The notes under the pieces were generated by a model, which saw nothing but the letters and a program-made list of their open reading frames with translations, was not told where the DNA came from and searched no databases. This document shows, piece by piece, positions 1 through 6,488 of a stretch of DNA of 9,124 nt (position 1 is the stretch's first letter; every line of letters starts with the position of its first letter). The stretch is from NCBI GenBank assembly GCA_023388675.1, contig JAEWFU010000488.1, positions 1-9,124 on the forward strand, given 5' to 3'. The position numbers were made by a program, and so were the translations under genes. This stretch comes from Pseudomonadota bacterium (GTDB lineage: Bacteria; Pseudomonadota; Alphaproteobacteria; Rhizobiales; Rhizobiaceae).

Positions 1-26
1 TCCCGGAAGAGCCCGAGGAGGCAAAC

Positions 27-734
27 ATGGGTGAGCACACGGTCACGTCGTTCGACGACGATCTCGGCCATATCGACCAGTTGATCCGCGACATGGGCGA
101 TCTCGCCAGCGCAATGGTCGCCGCCGCGACCCGATCGCTGCTGCAGAATGACACGGCGCTGGCGCAGCGCGTGATCTCGGATGATGTGGTGATGGATGCC
201 CGCCAGCGCGAACTGGACGATCGCGCCATTACGCTGATCGCCAAGCGTCAGCCGATGGCGCAGGACCTGCGATCGGTGGTCGGCGCGATCCGCATGGCGG
301 CTGATCTGGAGCGTATCGGCGATCTGGCCAAGAATATCGCCAAGCGCGTCAACGCGGTGGGTGAGGGCTCTGCGCCACGCGGCCTCTCGCACTCCATCGA
401 TACGATGTCCCAGTTGGTGATGGATCAGGTCGGTTCTGTGATCTCGGCCTATGAGGCGCGCGATGCGCAAAACCTGGTGAGCCTGCGCGAGGACGACGAG
501 AAGATCGACGTACAGTACACCGCCGTCTTCCGCGAACTGCTCACCTATATGATGGAAGACCCGCGCAATATCACGGCGTGCACGCACCTCCTGTTCTGCG
601 CCAAGAACCTCGAGCGGATCGGCGACCATGTGACGAACATCGCCGAAAATGCGTATTATATCGTCACTGGCCAGCAGCTTCCGCTGAACCGTCCCAAGCT
701 GGACGAAACGTCCGTGACCGTGGACAGCGAGTGA
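27..734 (+). CDS. phoU: Phosphate signalling complex protein PhoU
   Basis: Cytoplasmic negative regulator linking the PstSCAB phosphate transporter to the PhoR/PhoB two-component system; by family knowledge it keeps the system off when phosphate is plentiful. The 235-residue product has the usual PhoU length and two tandem helical repeats. Each carries the metal-binding signature E-x3-D followed by N: E95/D99/N103 within LERIGDLAKNIAKR, and E196/D200/N204 within LERIGDHVTNIAEN. The start at 27 is set by a strong GAGGAGG site at 15-21, five bases upstream. The frame is open to the window edge, but those upstream codons show no PhoU similarity. phoB follows after 18 bases, so the two are co-transcribed; pstB would be expected just outside the left edge. 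Identity is very sure. Confidence 0.96.
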   Translation: MGEHTVTSFDDDLGHIDQLIRDMGDLASAMVAAATRSLLQNDTALAQRVISDDVVMDARQRELDDRAITLIAKRQPMAQDLRSVVGAIRMAADLERIGDLAKNIAKRVNAVGEGSAPRGLSHSIDTMSQLVMDQVGSVISAYEARDAQNLVSLREDDEKIDVQYTAVFRELLTYMMEDPRNITACTHLLFCAKNLERIGDHVTNIAENAYYIVTGQQLPLNRPKLDETSVTVDSE

Positions 735-752
735 CCGCAGAGAGAATTATCG

Positions 753-1442
753 ATGATTGCACCCAAGATCATGGTGGTGGAGGACGAGGAGCCGCTGGGG
801 GTGCTTCTCAAATACAATCTGGAAGCCGAAGGTTATCAAGTCGAGGTGATCGGTCGTGGAGATGAAGCGGAGATCAGGCTGCGCGAAAGCACGCCCGACC
901 TGCTGGTGCTCGACTGGATGGTACCCGGCATTTCCGGCATCGAGCTTTGCCGGCGGCTGCGGATGCGCCCGGAGACCGAGCGCCTGCCGATCATCATGCT
1001 GACTGCGCGCGGCGAGGAGACGGATCGCGTGCGCGGCCTCTCGACCGGCTCCGACGACTATCTGGTCAAGCCGTTTTCGACGCCTGAGTTCATCGCCCGC
1101 GTAAGGGCGCTGCTGCGTCGCGCCAAGCCGGAAGTCCTTTCCTCGGTGCTCAAGGTCGGCGACATAGTGCTCGACCGCGAGACGCATCGGGTTCATCGTG
1201 GCAAGTCCGAGATCAGGCTCGGCCCGACCGAGTTCCGCCTTCTCGAATTCATGATGCAGCATCCGGGCCGCGTCTTCTCGCGCGGGCAGTTGCTGGACAA
1301 TGTCTGGGGCGAGACGATCTACATCGACGAGCGCACCGTGGACGTGCATGTCGGCCGGCTGCGCAAGGCGGTCAACAATGGCCGTCTGCCCGACGTGATC
1401 CGAACTATCCGCGGTGCGGGCTACGCCATCCGCGAAGCGTGA
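753..1442 (+). CDS. phoB: Phosphate regulon response regulator PhoB
   Basis: OmpR/PhoB-family transcription factor that, when phosphorylated by PhoR under phosphate limitation, binds pho boxes and activates phosphate-acquisition genes. The 229 residues split into a receiver domain (about 4-122) and a winged-helix DNA-binding domain (about 130-227). Receiver residues are all present: acidic pair E10/D11, phosphoacceptor D54 (LLVLDWMVPG), T84 and K106 (LVKPF). The recognition-helix region reads DERTVDVHVGRLRKAV and the C-terminal wing IRTIRGAGYAI, both typical of PhoB. The ribosome binding site before the ATG is weak (AGAGAG), consistent with coupling to phoU 18 bases upstream. No phoR follows: the next gene is convergent and ends 16 bases away. 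This agrees with the rhizobial arrangement in which phoR sits upstream of pst. Identity is very sure. Confidence 0.95.
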   Translation: MIAPKIMVVEDEEPLGVLLKYNLEAEGYQVEVIGRGDEAEIRLRESTPDLLVLDWMVPGISGIELCRRLRMRPETERLPIIMLTARGEETDRVRGLSTGSDDYLVKPFSTPEFIARVRALLRRAKPEVLSSVLKVGDIVLDRETHRVHRGKSEIRLGPTEFRLLEFMMQHPGRVFSRGQLLDNVWGETIYIDERTVDVHVGRLRKAVNNGRLPDVIRTIRGAGYAIREA

Positions 1443-1458
1443 AGACCCGTCACGTCGG

Positions 1459-2700
1459 TTAAGCAACGGCCTTGCTGGTGTTCCCGACGGCAGTGCCCGG
1501 CGCAAAAATATCCTGATCGACGAAGGTCAAGGCCTGACGCGCGCAGCCGTCCCGGATGAGCGGGGTCTCGTCCGGCTCGAGATCGAAAGAGATCGCGGCG
1601 TTGTGCTGGCCGCCCGCCGTCTTGGAAATCGCTTCGCGCAGCGCCGGCTCGATCACGTCGAAGGCCGAACTGCCAAGCCCGACGATTGCCACCGGCGCCG
1701 GATCGAAAAGCGCAAAGAGACTGCCGAGGCCGAAACCGATCGCTTCGCCGGCCTTGCGGAAGGCTTCGCGTTCACGGCCGTCGTGGTCGCGCGCGGCGGC
1801 TGCCAGAGCCAGCATCGTCGCGTCGTCGATGTCGGCGGCCGACTGGGCGTATTCACTCTCGCCGCGCGCGTGCCGGAATATGGCGTAGTTGCCGGCATAG
1901 GCCTCGATGCAACCGCGCCGCCCGCAACGGCACTGCGCGCCGTCGGGAATGTGGATCATATGGCCGAACTCGCCGCCCGAGGAATGCGAACCGGTGAAGA
2001 GCTCGCCGCGCAGAACCAGTCCCATGCCGATGCCGTTCGACAGCAGGATGGTGAAGAAATTGTCGCGGTAGCGGTCGGGCGCGCGGCCGCGCAAGGCAAC
2101 GGCGATCATGTTGCAGTCGTTCTCGACCGTCACCGGAATGCCGAAGGCGGTTTCCAGTGCATCGGCGAAAGGGATGTCGCTATGCGGCGTGATCGGCGAC
2201 CACATCAGCGTGCGCGCCCCGGAGTCGGTGATGCCCTGGATCGCGAGCGTCATGCGCAGCACCGGGCCATGACCGGGTTCGGCGCGCGCGAGCAGCCTGC
2301 TCACGGCGGCGACGACGGCTTCGACAAGATCGGTCTCGGCCATGGTTAGCGTCGCAGGGCGCGAAATATCGTGTATGATCGCCCTGCCCGAATAATCGAT
2401 CAGAGAAGCGGAGAGCGAATTGAGCGAGAGGGCAATCGCCACGACGGTGGCGGCGCGCGGGTTGAGGCCGAGCGCGACCTGGGGCCGGCCGCGCTTGAGC
2501 GCCGCCGTTTCGCCGTTCTTGGCCTGCGCCAGGATGCCTTCCTCGATCAGGTCGGCGGAAATGGTCGATATGGTGGAATTGCTGAGCCCGGTGACGGCGG
2601 CGATCTCGGTGCGCGACGGCTGGCCTGCGCGCCGCACGGCGGCGATGACCATTGCGCGGTTGCGGCGCCGAAGATCGTCGTGGCGCACGCCGATCGTCAT
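1459..2700 (-). CDS. ROK-family transcriptional repressor, likely xylose-responsive
   Basis: Predicted sugar-sensing repressor of the NagC/Mlc/XylR (ROK) family, 413 residues, a normal length for the repressor branch. An N-terminal helix-turn-helix lies around residues 20-55 (TEIAAVTGLSNSTISTISAD) and is followed by the ROK fold. Sugar-site residues appear as END at 193-195 and GGEFGH at 242-247. The zinc motif is complete: H247, C257, C259 and C264 in CRCGRRGCIEAY. The N-terminal phosphate loop (normally D-x-G-x-T) is degenerate near residues 86-104 (AIALSLNSLSASLIDYSG), so it should sense sugar rather than phosphorylate it. The ATG is supported by GGGAGG (complement of 2710-2715). It is divergent from xylF across 188 bases containing a strong palindrome, so xylFHG is the probable target and xylose the probable inducer. 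The ligand is inferred only from the neighbours; fructose or another sugar remains possible. Confidence 0.87.
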   Translation of the reverse strand: MTIGVRHDDLRRRNRAMVIAAVRRAGQPSRTEIAAVTGLSNSTISTISADLIEEGILAQAKNGETAALKRGRPQVALGLNPRAATVVAIALSLNSLSASLIDYSGRAIIHDISRPATLTMAETDLVEAVVAAVSRLLARAEPGHGPVLRMTLAIQGITDSGARTLMWSPITPHSDIPFADALETAFGIPVTVENDCNMIAVALRGRAPDRYRDNFFTILLSNGIGMGLVLRGELFTGSHSSGGEFGHMIHIPDGAQCRCGRRGCIEAYAGNYAIFRHARGESEYAQSAADIDDATMLALAAAARDHDGREREAFRKAGEAIGFGLGSLFALFDPAPVAIVGLGSSAFDVIEPALREAISKTAGGQHNAAISFDLEPDETPLIRDGCARQALTFVDQDIFAPGTAVGNTSKAVA

Positions 2701-2769
2701 ATCAACATTCCTCCCTGCAATGCCGTCGGTTTAGCCGTCTTCTTCCGGCTTCGCCACCATCGCAGGAAG

Positions 2770-2798
2770 ATATTGACACAGGGCTTCTGCTGAGTCAT
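2770..2798 (-). promoter_or_regulatory. Putative promoter of the ROK repressor gene
   Basis: Read on the - strand, ATGACT (complement of 2793-2798) is followed after 17 bases by CAATAT (complement of 2770-2775). This is a plausible sigma-70 type -35/-10 pair about 70 bases upstream of the repressor start. It occupies almost the same DNA as the xylF promoter on the other strand, and its -35 abuts the palindrome at 2799-2825, which would allow autoregulation. The matches to consensus are partial, so this is a tentative call. Confidence 0.35.
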
Positions 2799-2801
2799 TC
2801 T
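2773..2801 (+). promoter_or_regulatory. Putative promoter of the xylFHG operon
   Basis: A perfect -35 hexamer TTGACA (2773-2778) is followed by a 17-base spacer and a weaker -10, CATTCT (2796-2801). Transcription would start near 2808-2810, inside the palindrome at 2799-2825, so a repressor bound there would block RNA polymerase directly. The -35 is convincing. The -10 matches TATAAT at only three of six positions, which suits a regulated promoter but leaves its exact placement uncertain. Confidence 0.5.
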
Positions 2802-2825
2802 TTTTTTCGAGGCTCGAAAAAAAGA
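2799..2825. promoter_or_regulatory. Palindromic operator, probable binding site of the ROK repressor
   Basis: A perfect inverted repeat with 13-base arms around one central base (2812). The left arm ends CTTTTTTTCGAG and the right arm begins CTCGAAAAAAAG. Long T-tract/A-tract arms around a short GC-containing core resemble the operators of ROK repressors such as NagC, Mlc and XylR. It overlaps the predicted -10 and start site of xylFHG and abuts the -35 of the repressor's own promoter. Binding by the adjacent ROK protein is inferred, not shown. It is unlikely to be a terminator, because no U-tract follows the repeat. Confidence 0.72.
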
Positions 2826-2858
2826 GCTTCGCATCTGTTGTAGAGCAAGTGTCATCAA

Positions 2859-2875
2859 GCGCTCCAACGGAGCGC
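2859..2875 (+). promoter_or_regulatory. Stem-loop in the xylF 5' leader next to the ribosome binding site
   Basis: GCGCTCC (2859-2865) and GGAGCGC (2869-2875) form a perfect 7-bp, mostly GC stem closed by an AAC loop. The stem ends two bases before the ribosome binding site GGGAGGA (2877-2883), which itself lies outside the stem. It could protect the 5' end of the message or tune translation initiation of xylF. Function is inferred from position only. Confidence 0.45.
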
Positions 2876-2888
2876 AGGGAGGAACATC

Positions 2889-3932
2889 ATGAAGAGATTT
2901 GCAACCGCCATGCTGGCGGGCGTCGCCATGTCGCTCACGCTTTCGGCTGCGGCCCATGCCGAAGGCAAGATCGTCGGCGTCTCCTGGTCGAACTTCCAGG
3001 AAGAACGCTGGAAGACCGATGAAGCGGCGATCAAGGAAGCGCTCGAAGCGGCCGGCAACACGTATATTTCAGCGGATGCGCAGTCGTCCGCAGGCAAGCA
3101 GCTCACCGATGTCGAGGCGCTGATCGCGCAGGGCGCCAACGCGCTCATCATCCTGGCGCAGGATGCGAGCGCGATCGGACCGGCGGTCGAAAAAGCCGTC
3201 GCGGAGGGAATTCCGGTGGTCGGCTACGACCGCCTGATCGAAAACCCCGACGCCTTCTACCTGACGTTCGACAACAAGGAAGTCGGCCGCATGCAGGCGC
3301 GCGCCGTGTTCGAGGCCCAGCCCGAAGGCAACTACATCTTCATCAAGGGCAACGGCGCCGATCCCAACGCGGATTTCCTCTTCGCGGGCCAGATGGAAGT
3401 GCTGAAGGAAGCGATCGACTCCGGCAAGATCAAGAATGTCGGCGAGGCCTACACCGATGGCTGGCTCCCGGCCAACGCCCAGCGCAACACCGAACAGTTC
3501 CTGACCGCGAACAACAACGAGATCGACGCGGTCGTGGCGTCGAACGACGGTACCGCCGGCGGAGCTATCGCCGCGCTCGAGGCGCAGGGCCTCGCGGGAT
3601 CCGTGCCGGTATCGGGCCAGGATGCAGACCATGCGGCCCTCAACCGCATCGCGCTCGGCACCCAGACCGTTTCCGTCTGGAAGGACTCGCGCGAACTCGG
3701 AAAGGCTGCCGCGGAGATCGCCAACCAGCTTGCCGAGGGTACCGCCATGGACGCGATCGAAGGCGCAACGAAGTGGTCCGACGGTCCCAACGGCGTGGAG
3801 ATGAACTCGATCTTCCTTACGCCGAACCCGATCACGAAGGACAATCTCAACGAGGTTATCGACGCGGGCTGGGTTTCCAAGGACGTGGTCTGCCAGGGCG
3901 TCGCTGCGGGTTCGGTTGCCGCCTGTGACTGA
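2889..3932 (+). CDS. xylF: D-xylose ABC transporter, periplasmic substrate-binding protein XylF
   Basis: High-affinity periplasmic sugar-binding protein that delivers D-xylose to the XylH/XylG membrane complex. The 347-residue precursor has a Sec signal peptide, with predicted cleavage after AHA at residue 24. The mature part is a type I (ribose/xylose-binding) fold. Motifs shared with Escherichia coli XylF, as recalled, include [14 protein letters not shown] (111-124), [11 protein letters not shown] (127-137), DGWLP (190-194), [20 protein letters not shown] (206-225), SGQDAD (242-247) and IALGTQT (254-260). By analogy with ribose-binding protein, D114/R115, N219 and D245 probably contact the sugar. 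The ATG lies six bases after a GGAGG site. Two cysteines near the C-terminus (C335, C346) may form a disulfide. The operon order is xylF-xylH-xylG. Specificity for xylose is well supported by sequence; related pentoses are possible. Confidence 0.93.
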   Translation: MKRFATAMLAGVAMSLTLSAAAHAEGKIVGVSWSNFQEERWKTDEAAIKEALEAAGNTYISADAQSSAGKQLTDVEALIAQGANALIILAQDASAIGPAVEKAVAEGIPVVGYDRLIENPDAFYLTFDNKEVGRMQARAVFEAQPEGNYIFIKGNGADPNADFLFAGQMEVLKEAIDSGKIKNVGEAYTDGWLPANAQRNTEQFLTANNNEIDAVVASNDGTAGGAIAALEAQGLAGSVPVSGQDADHAALNRIALGTQTVSVWKDSRELGKAAAEIANQLAEGTAMDAIEGATKWSDGPNGVEMNSIFLTPNPITKDNLNEVIDAGWVSKDVVCQGVAAGSVAACD

Positions 3933-3953
3933 CCGCTGCGCGTGAAAAATGCG

Positions 3954-3984
3954 AACGCCGCGGTTTGACGAAGGCCGCGGCGTT
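3954..3984 (+). terminator. Intercistronic stem-loop between xylF and xylH
   Basis: AACGCCGCGG (3954-3963) and CCGCGGCGTT (3975-3984) are perfectly complementary 10-base arms separated by an 11-base loop. The stem starts 21 bases after the xylF stop and is followed by only a short, broken T-run (TTTCCTTAAG). It is therefore more likely a 3' stabiliser or partial attenuator than a full terminator. Similar hairpins after binding-protein genes in other ABC sugar operons let the binding protein outnumber the permease. That role here is inferred. Confidence 0.6.
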
Positions 3985-4046
3985 TCCTTAAGCTTCAATG
4001 GCCGGTGCGCCCACGGGAACGGCATGACCGGACGGGAGGATGCATC

Positions 4047-5360
4047 ATGTCTGATGCCGCGATGAATGGACCGGCCGACGGTGCGCGTTCGGCGGAGCTC
4101 GGTCCGGTCGGCCGGTTTCTGAAGGCAACGGAACTCGACACCCGCATGCTGGGTATGGTTGGCGCCCTCATCATCATCTGGGGCGTGTTCCACCTGTTGT
4201 CGGGCGGCCTGTTTCTCACGCCGCGCAATCTCTGGAACCTTTCCGTCCAGTCCGCGTCCGTGGCGGTGATGGCGACCGGCATGGTCCTGGTCATCGTCAC
4301 GCGCAATATCGACCTGTCGGTGGGCTCGATCCTCGGGTTTGTCGGCATGTGTATGGGGGTGACGCAGGCGCAACTCCTCCCTCAGTTTCTCGAGTTCGGC
4401 CACCCTGCGATCTGGATACTCGCCGCCTTGCTCGGCCTGTGCGTCGGCGTGGCCATCGGGGCGCTTCACGGCTTCATCATCGCGTATCTCGGCGTTCCCG
4501 CCTTCATCGTCACTCTCGGCGGCCTGCTGGTGTGGCGCGGTGGGGCTTGGTGGGTGACGAGCGGGCAGACCGTTGCCCCGATGGACGCCACATTCCGCCT
4601 GATGGGCGGTGGCCCGGCCGGCGCCGTCGGCGAGATGTGGAGCTGGATAATCGGCTTGGTCGCCTGCGTCGCCGTGGTGCTGATGCTCGTCGCCGCGAGA
4701 ACCCAGCGGCGGCGTTTCAAATTCCCGCAGCGGCCGATCTGGGCTGAAGGGTTCCTTGGCGCTCTTGCCTGTGCGCTGATCCTCGGCGCTGTCTGGGTCG
4801 CCAATTCCTATCCCTGGCCGGCGGGCGTGGTTCGCCGCTATGCCGAGGCCAACAACATCGAAATCCCCGAGGGCGGGCTGTTCATTCCGCATGGCATCGC
4901 GATACCGGTTCTGATTGCCGTCGGTGTCGGCATCGTCATGACCTTCGTGACCACGCGGACGCGATTCGGCCGCTACGTTTTCGCCATCGGCGGCAATCCG
5001 GAGGCGGCAGCGCTGGCCGGTATCAATACCCGCTGGATCACGATGAAGATCTTCATGGTGATGGGCGGACTGGCGGCTATCGGCGCGATGATCTCGACAG
5101 CCCGCCTCAACGCGGCGACCAATGCGCAGGGGACGCTCGACGAGTTGCTCGTCATTGCGGCGGCCGTGATCGGCGGCACCTCGCTGTCGGGCGGCGTCGG
5201 CACCATTGCGGGTGCGATGATCGGCGCGGTGCTGATGCAGTCGCTCGCCTCGGGCATGATCCTGCTCGGCGTCGATACGCCGCTGCAGAACATCGTCGTC
5301 GGCCTCGCGCTCGTCGTCGCCGTGTGGCTCGACACCGTCTATCGCCGCCGCGTGCAATAG
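4047..5360 (+). CDS. xylH: D-xylose ABC transporter, permease XylH
   Basis: Inner-membrane channel subunit of the xylose importer, in the branched-chain amino acid/ribose/xylose permease family (BPD_transp_2). The start at 4047 gives 437 residues and is preferred over an upstream in-frame GTG at 4005, because GGGAGGA (4034-4040) lies six bases before the ATG. About ten hydrophobic segments are visible, including residues 35-55, 68-85, 120-148, 198-216, 233-252, 282-302, 332-352 and 412-430. Family motifs are NIDLSVGS (87-94), [18 protein letters not shown] (148-165), [13 protein letters not shown] (315-327, the likely ATPase-contact loop) and [15 protein letters not shown] (376-390). A basic stretch [12 protein letters not shown] (218-229) and a long polar loop (253-281) make it somewhat longer than the E. 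coli protein. The stop is followed directly by the xylG ribosome binding site. Family is certain; the substrate follows from xylF. Confidence 0.9.
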   Translation: MSDAAMNGPADGARSAELGPVGRFLKATELDTRMLGMVGALIIIWGVFHLLSGGLFLTPRNLWNLSVQSASVAVMATGMVLVIVTRNIDLSVGSILGFVGMCMGVTQAQLLPQFLEFGHPAIWILAALLGLCVGVAIGALHGFIIAYLGVPAFIVTLGGLLVWRGGAWWVTSGQTVAPMDATFRLMGGGPAGAVGEMWSWIIGLVACVAVVLMLVAARTQRRRFKFPQRPIWAEGFLGALACALILGAVWVANSYPWPAGVVRRYAEANNIEIPEGGLFIPHGIAIPVLIAVGVGIVMTFVTTRTRFGRYVFAIGGNPEAAALAGINTRWITMKIFMVMGGLAAIGAMISTARLNAATNAQGTLDELLVIAAAVIGGTSLSGGVGTIAGAMIGAVLMQSLASGMILLGVDTPLQNIVVGLALVVAVWLDTVYRRRVQ

Positions 5361-5371
5361 GGAGGATGACC

Positions 5372-6157
5372 ATGGCAAGCCAGGCACCGCTCGTCGAGAT
5401 GAAGAACATTTCGATTTCCTTCGGCGGCATCCACGCCGTCGATGACGCCTCGATCGATCTCCATGCCGGGGAAGTGGTCGCGTTGCTCGGCCACAACGGC
5501 GCGGGCAAATCGACCCTGATCAAGATCCTGTCGGGCGCCTACAAGCGCGACGAGGGGCAGATATTCGTCAATGGCGAGGAGGCCTCGATCCACAACCCGC
5601 GCGACGCCAAGAAATACGGCATCGAGACGATCTACCAGACGCTGGCGCTTGCCGACAACGTGGACGCCGCCGCCAACCTGTTTCTCGGCCGCGAGCTGCG
5701 CACCAGATGGGGCACGCTCGACGACGTGGCGATGGAATCGGAGACCCGCAAGGTCATGGGGCGGCTCAATCCGCGCTTCCAGCGCTTCAAGGAGCCGGTC
5801 ATCAAGCTGTCGGGCGGGCAGCGGCAGTCGGTGGCGATCGCCCGCGCCATCCATTTCAATGCCCGCATCCTCATCATGGACGAGCCGACCGCGGCGCTTG
5901 GGCCCCAGGAAACCGCGCAGGTCGGCGAATTGGTCAAACAGCTCAAGGCCGACGGTATCGGCATTTTCCTCATCAGCCACGACATCCATGACGTGTTCGA
6001 TCTCGCCGACCGCGTGTGTGTGATGAAGAACGGGCGTGTGGTGGGGACCGCAAGGGTCTCTGACGTGACCGAGGACGAGGTGCTGGGCATGATCATCCTC
6101 GGCAAATGCCCGCCCGGCGCGATCCCCGGCCCCGGGGCGATGCGCGAGGCGGCGTGA
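5372..6157 (+). CDS. xylG: Sugar ABC transporter ATP-binding protein, single-domain XylG-type
   Basis: Cytoplasmic ATPase that powers sugar import through XylH. The 261 residues hold one complete nucleotide-binding domain: Walker [10 protein letters not shown] (40-48), Q-loop Q89 (IYQTLAL), signature LSGGQ (146-150), Walker B ILIMDE (166-171) and the switch histidine H203 (LISHD). E. coli XylG has two fused domains (about 500 residues). This protein has only one and is followed by a terminator, so it presumably works as a homodimer, like FrcA of rhizobial fructose transporters. The chosen ATG is six bases after GGGAGG (5360-5365). An in-frame ATG at 5366 abuts that site and is less likely. 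The gene begins 11 bases after xylH, so the two are co-transcribed. The ATPase call is certain; the symbol rests on context. Confidence 0.88.
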   Translation: MASQAPLVEMKNISISFGGIHAVDDASIDLHAGEVVALLGHNGAGKSTLIKILSGAYKRDEGQIFVNGEEASIHNPRDAKKYGIETIYQTLALADNVDAAANLFLGRELRTRWGTLDDVAMESETRKVMGRLNPRFQRFKEPVIKLSGGQRQSVAIARAIHFNARILIMDEPTAALGPQETAQVGELVKQLKADGIGIFLISHDIHDVFDLADRVCVMKNGRVVGTARVSDVTEDEVLGMIILGKCPPGAIPGPGAMREAA

Positions 6158-6181
6158 CGCCACGCTTTCTGCCTGAATGTA

Positions 6182-6207
6182 AAAAGGGGCCCGCGCGGGC
6201 CCCTTTT
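6182..6207. terminator. Bidirectional intrinsic terminator
   Basis: GGGGCCC (6186-6192) pairs with GGGCCCC (6197-6203) around a GCGC loop, and AAAA (6182-6185) extends the stem with TTTT (6204-6207). On the + strand the hairpin runs into TTTTCTCTT and would end xylFHG transcription. On the - strand it is followed by a run of five T and would end transcription of the convergent lipoprotein gene. Both halves of the classic intrinsic-terminator pattern are present. Confidence 0.9.
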
Positions 6208-6230
6208 CTCTTCGATTGATGGCTGAGCGC

Positions 6231-6488
6231 CTAGCAGCGGTCGGTGTAGACCTGACCGTACTGGTCGCGGTAGCGGCAGTAGCCCGGGCGATCGGCTACG
6301 CGGCCGAGCAGATAGCCACTGGCGCCACCGATGGCCGCGCCGGCCAGAGCGCCGCTTACACGACCTGTAGCGAGACCGCCGACTGCCGCGCCAACCGCTG
6401 CGCCGCCAACACCGGTCTGTTCAGCAGTGGTGCAGCCGGCTGCGCCCAAACTTGCGACGACCGCTGCCGCCAACATCAACTTCTTCAT
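6231..6488 (-). CDS. Small glycine-zipper lipoprotein
   Basis: An 85-residue predicted envelope lipoprotein of unknown exact role. A short charged/hydrophobic signal (MKKLMLAAAVVASLGAAGC) leads to the candidate lipidated cysteine C19. Residues 26-62 are a glycine zipper rich in G-x3-G spacing (VGGAAVGAAVGG, ALAGAAIGGASG), the kind of segment found in OsmB-like and 17-kDa surface-antigen lipoproteins that packs into membranes. The tail (70-85) is aromatic and polar with cysteines C71 and C85, which could form a disulfide. The start at 6488 is chosen because it follows a perfect AAGGAGG site (complement of 6494-6500) and gives a signal peptide. A longer reading to 6713 adds 75 residues with no signal and is rejected. 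The gene stands alone, convergent to xylG and divergent from xerD. Confidence 0.85.
   Translation of the reverse strand: MKKLMLAAAVVASLGAAGCTTAEQTGVGGAAVGAAVGGLATGRVSGALAGAAIGGASGYLLGRVADRPGYCRYRDQYGQVYTDRC

Noticed and set aside
1..26. 3' end of pstB at the left edge
   Set aside because: Only 26 bases precede phoU and none of the frames gives a recognisable PstB C-terminus with a stop, so nothing can be claimed.
1414..2349. A 311-codon + strand open frame opposite the repressor gene
   Set aside because: It is the antisense shadow of a well-supported ROK gene with intact motifs; the translation has no recognisable domain and no ribosome binding site.
2799..2825. Palindrome as an intrinsic terminator
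   Set aside because: No U-tract follows the repeat on either strand, and no gene ends nearby; both flanking genes start outward from this region.
4005..4046. Upstream in-frame GTG start for xylH, adding 14 residues
   Set aside because: The added residues include codons that form the ribosome binding site GGGAGGA of the ATG at 4047, and no other site precedes the GTG.
3069..5387. A 772-codon open frame on the - strand opposite xylF and xylH
   Set aside because: Its product is low-complexity, rich in H, R, D and A, as expected for the antisense of GC-rich codons. It overlaps two clearly recognised genes and the hairpin between them, and shows no family motif.
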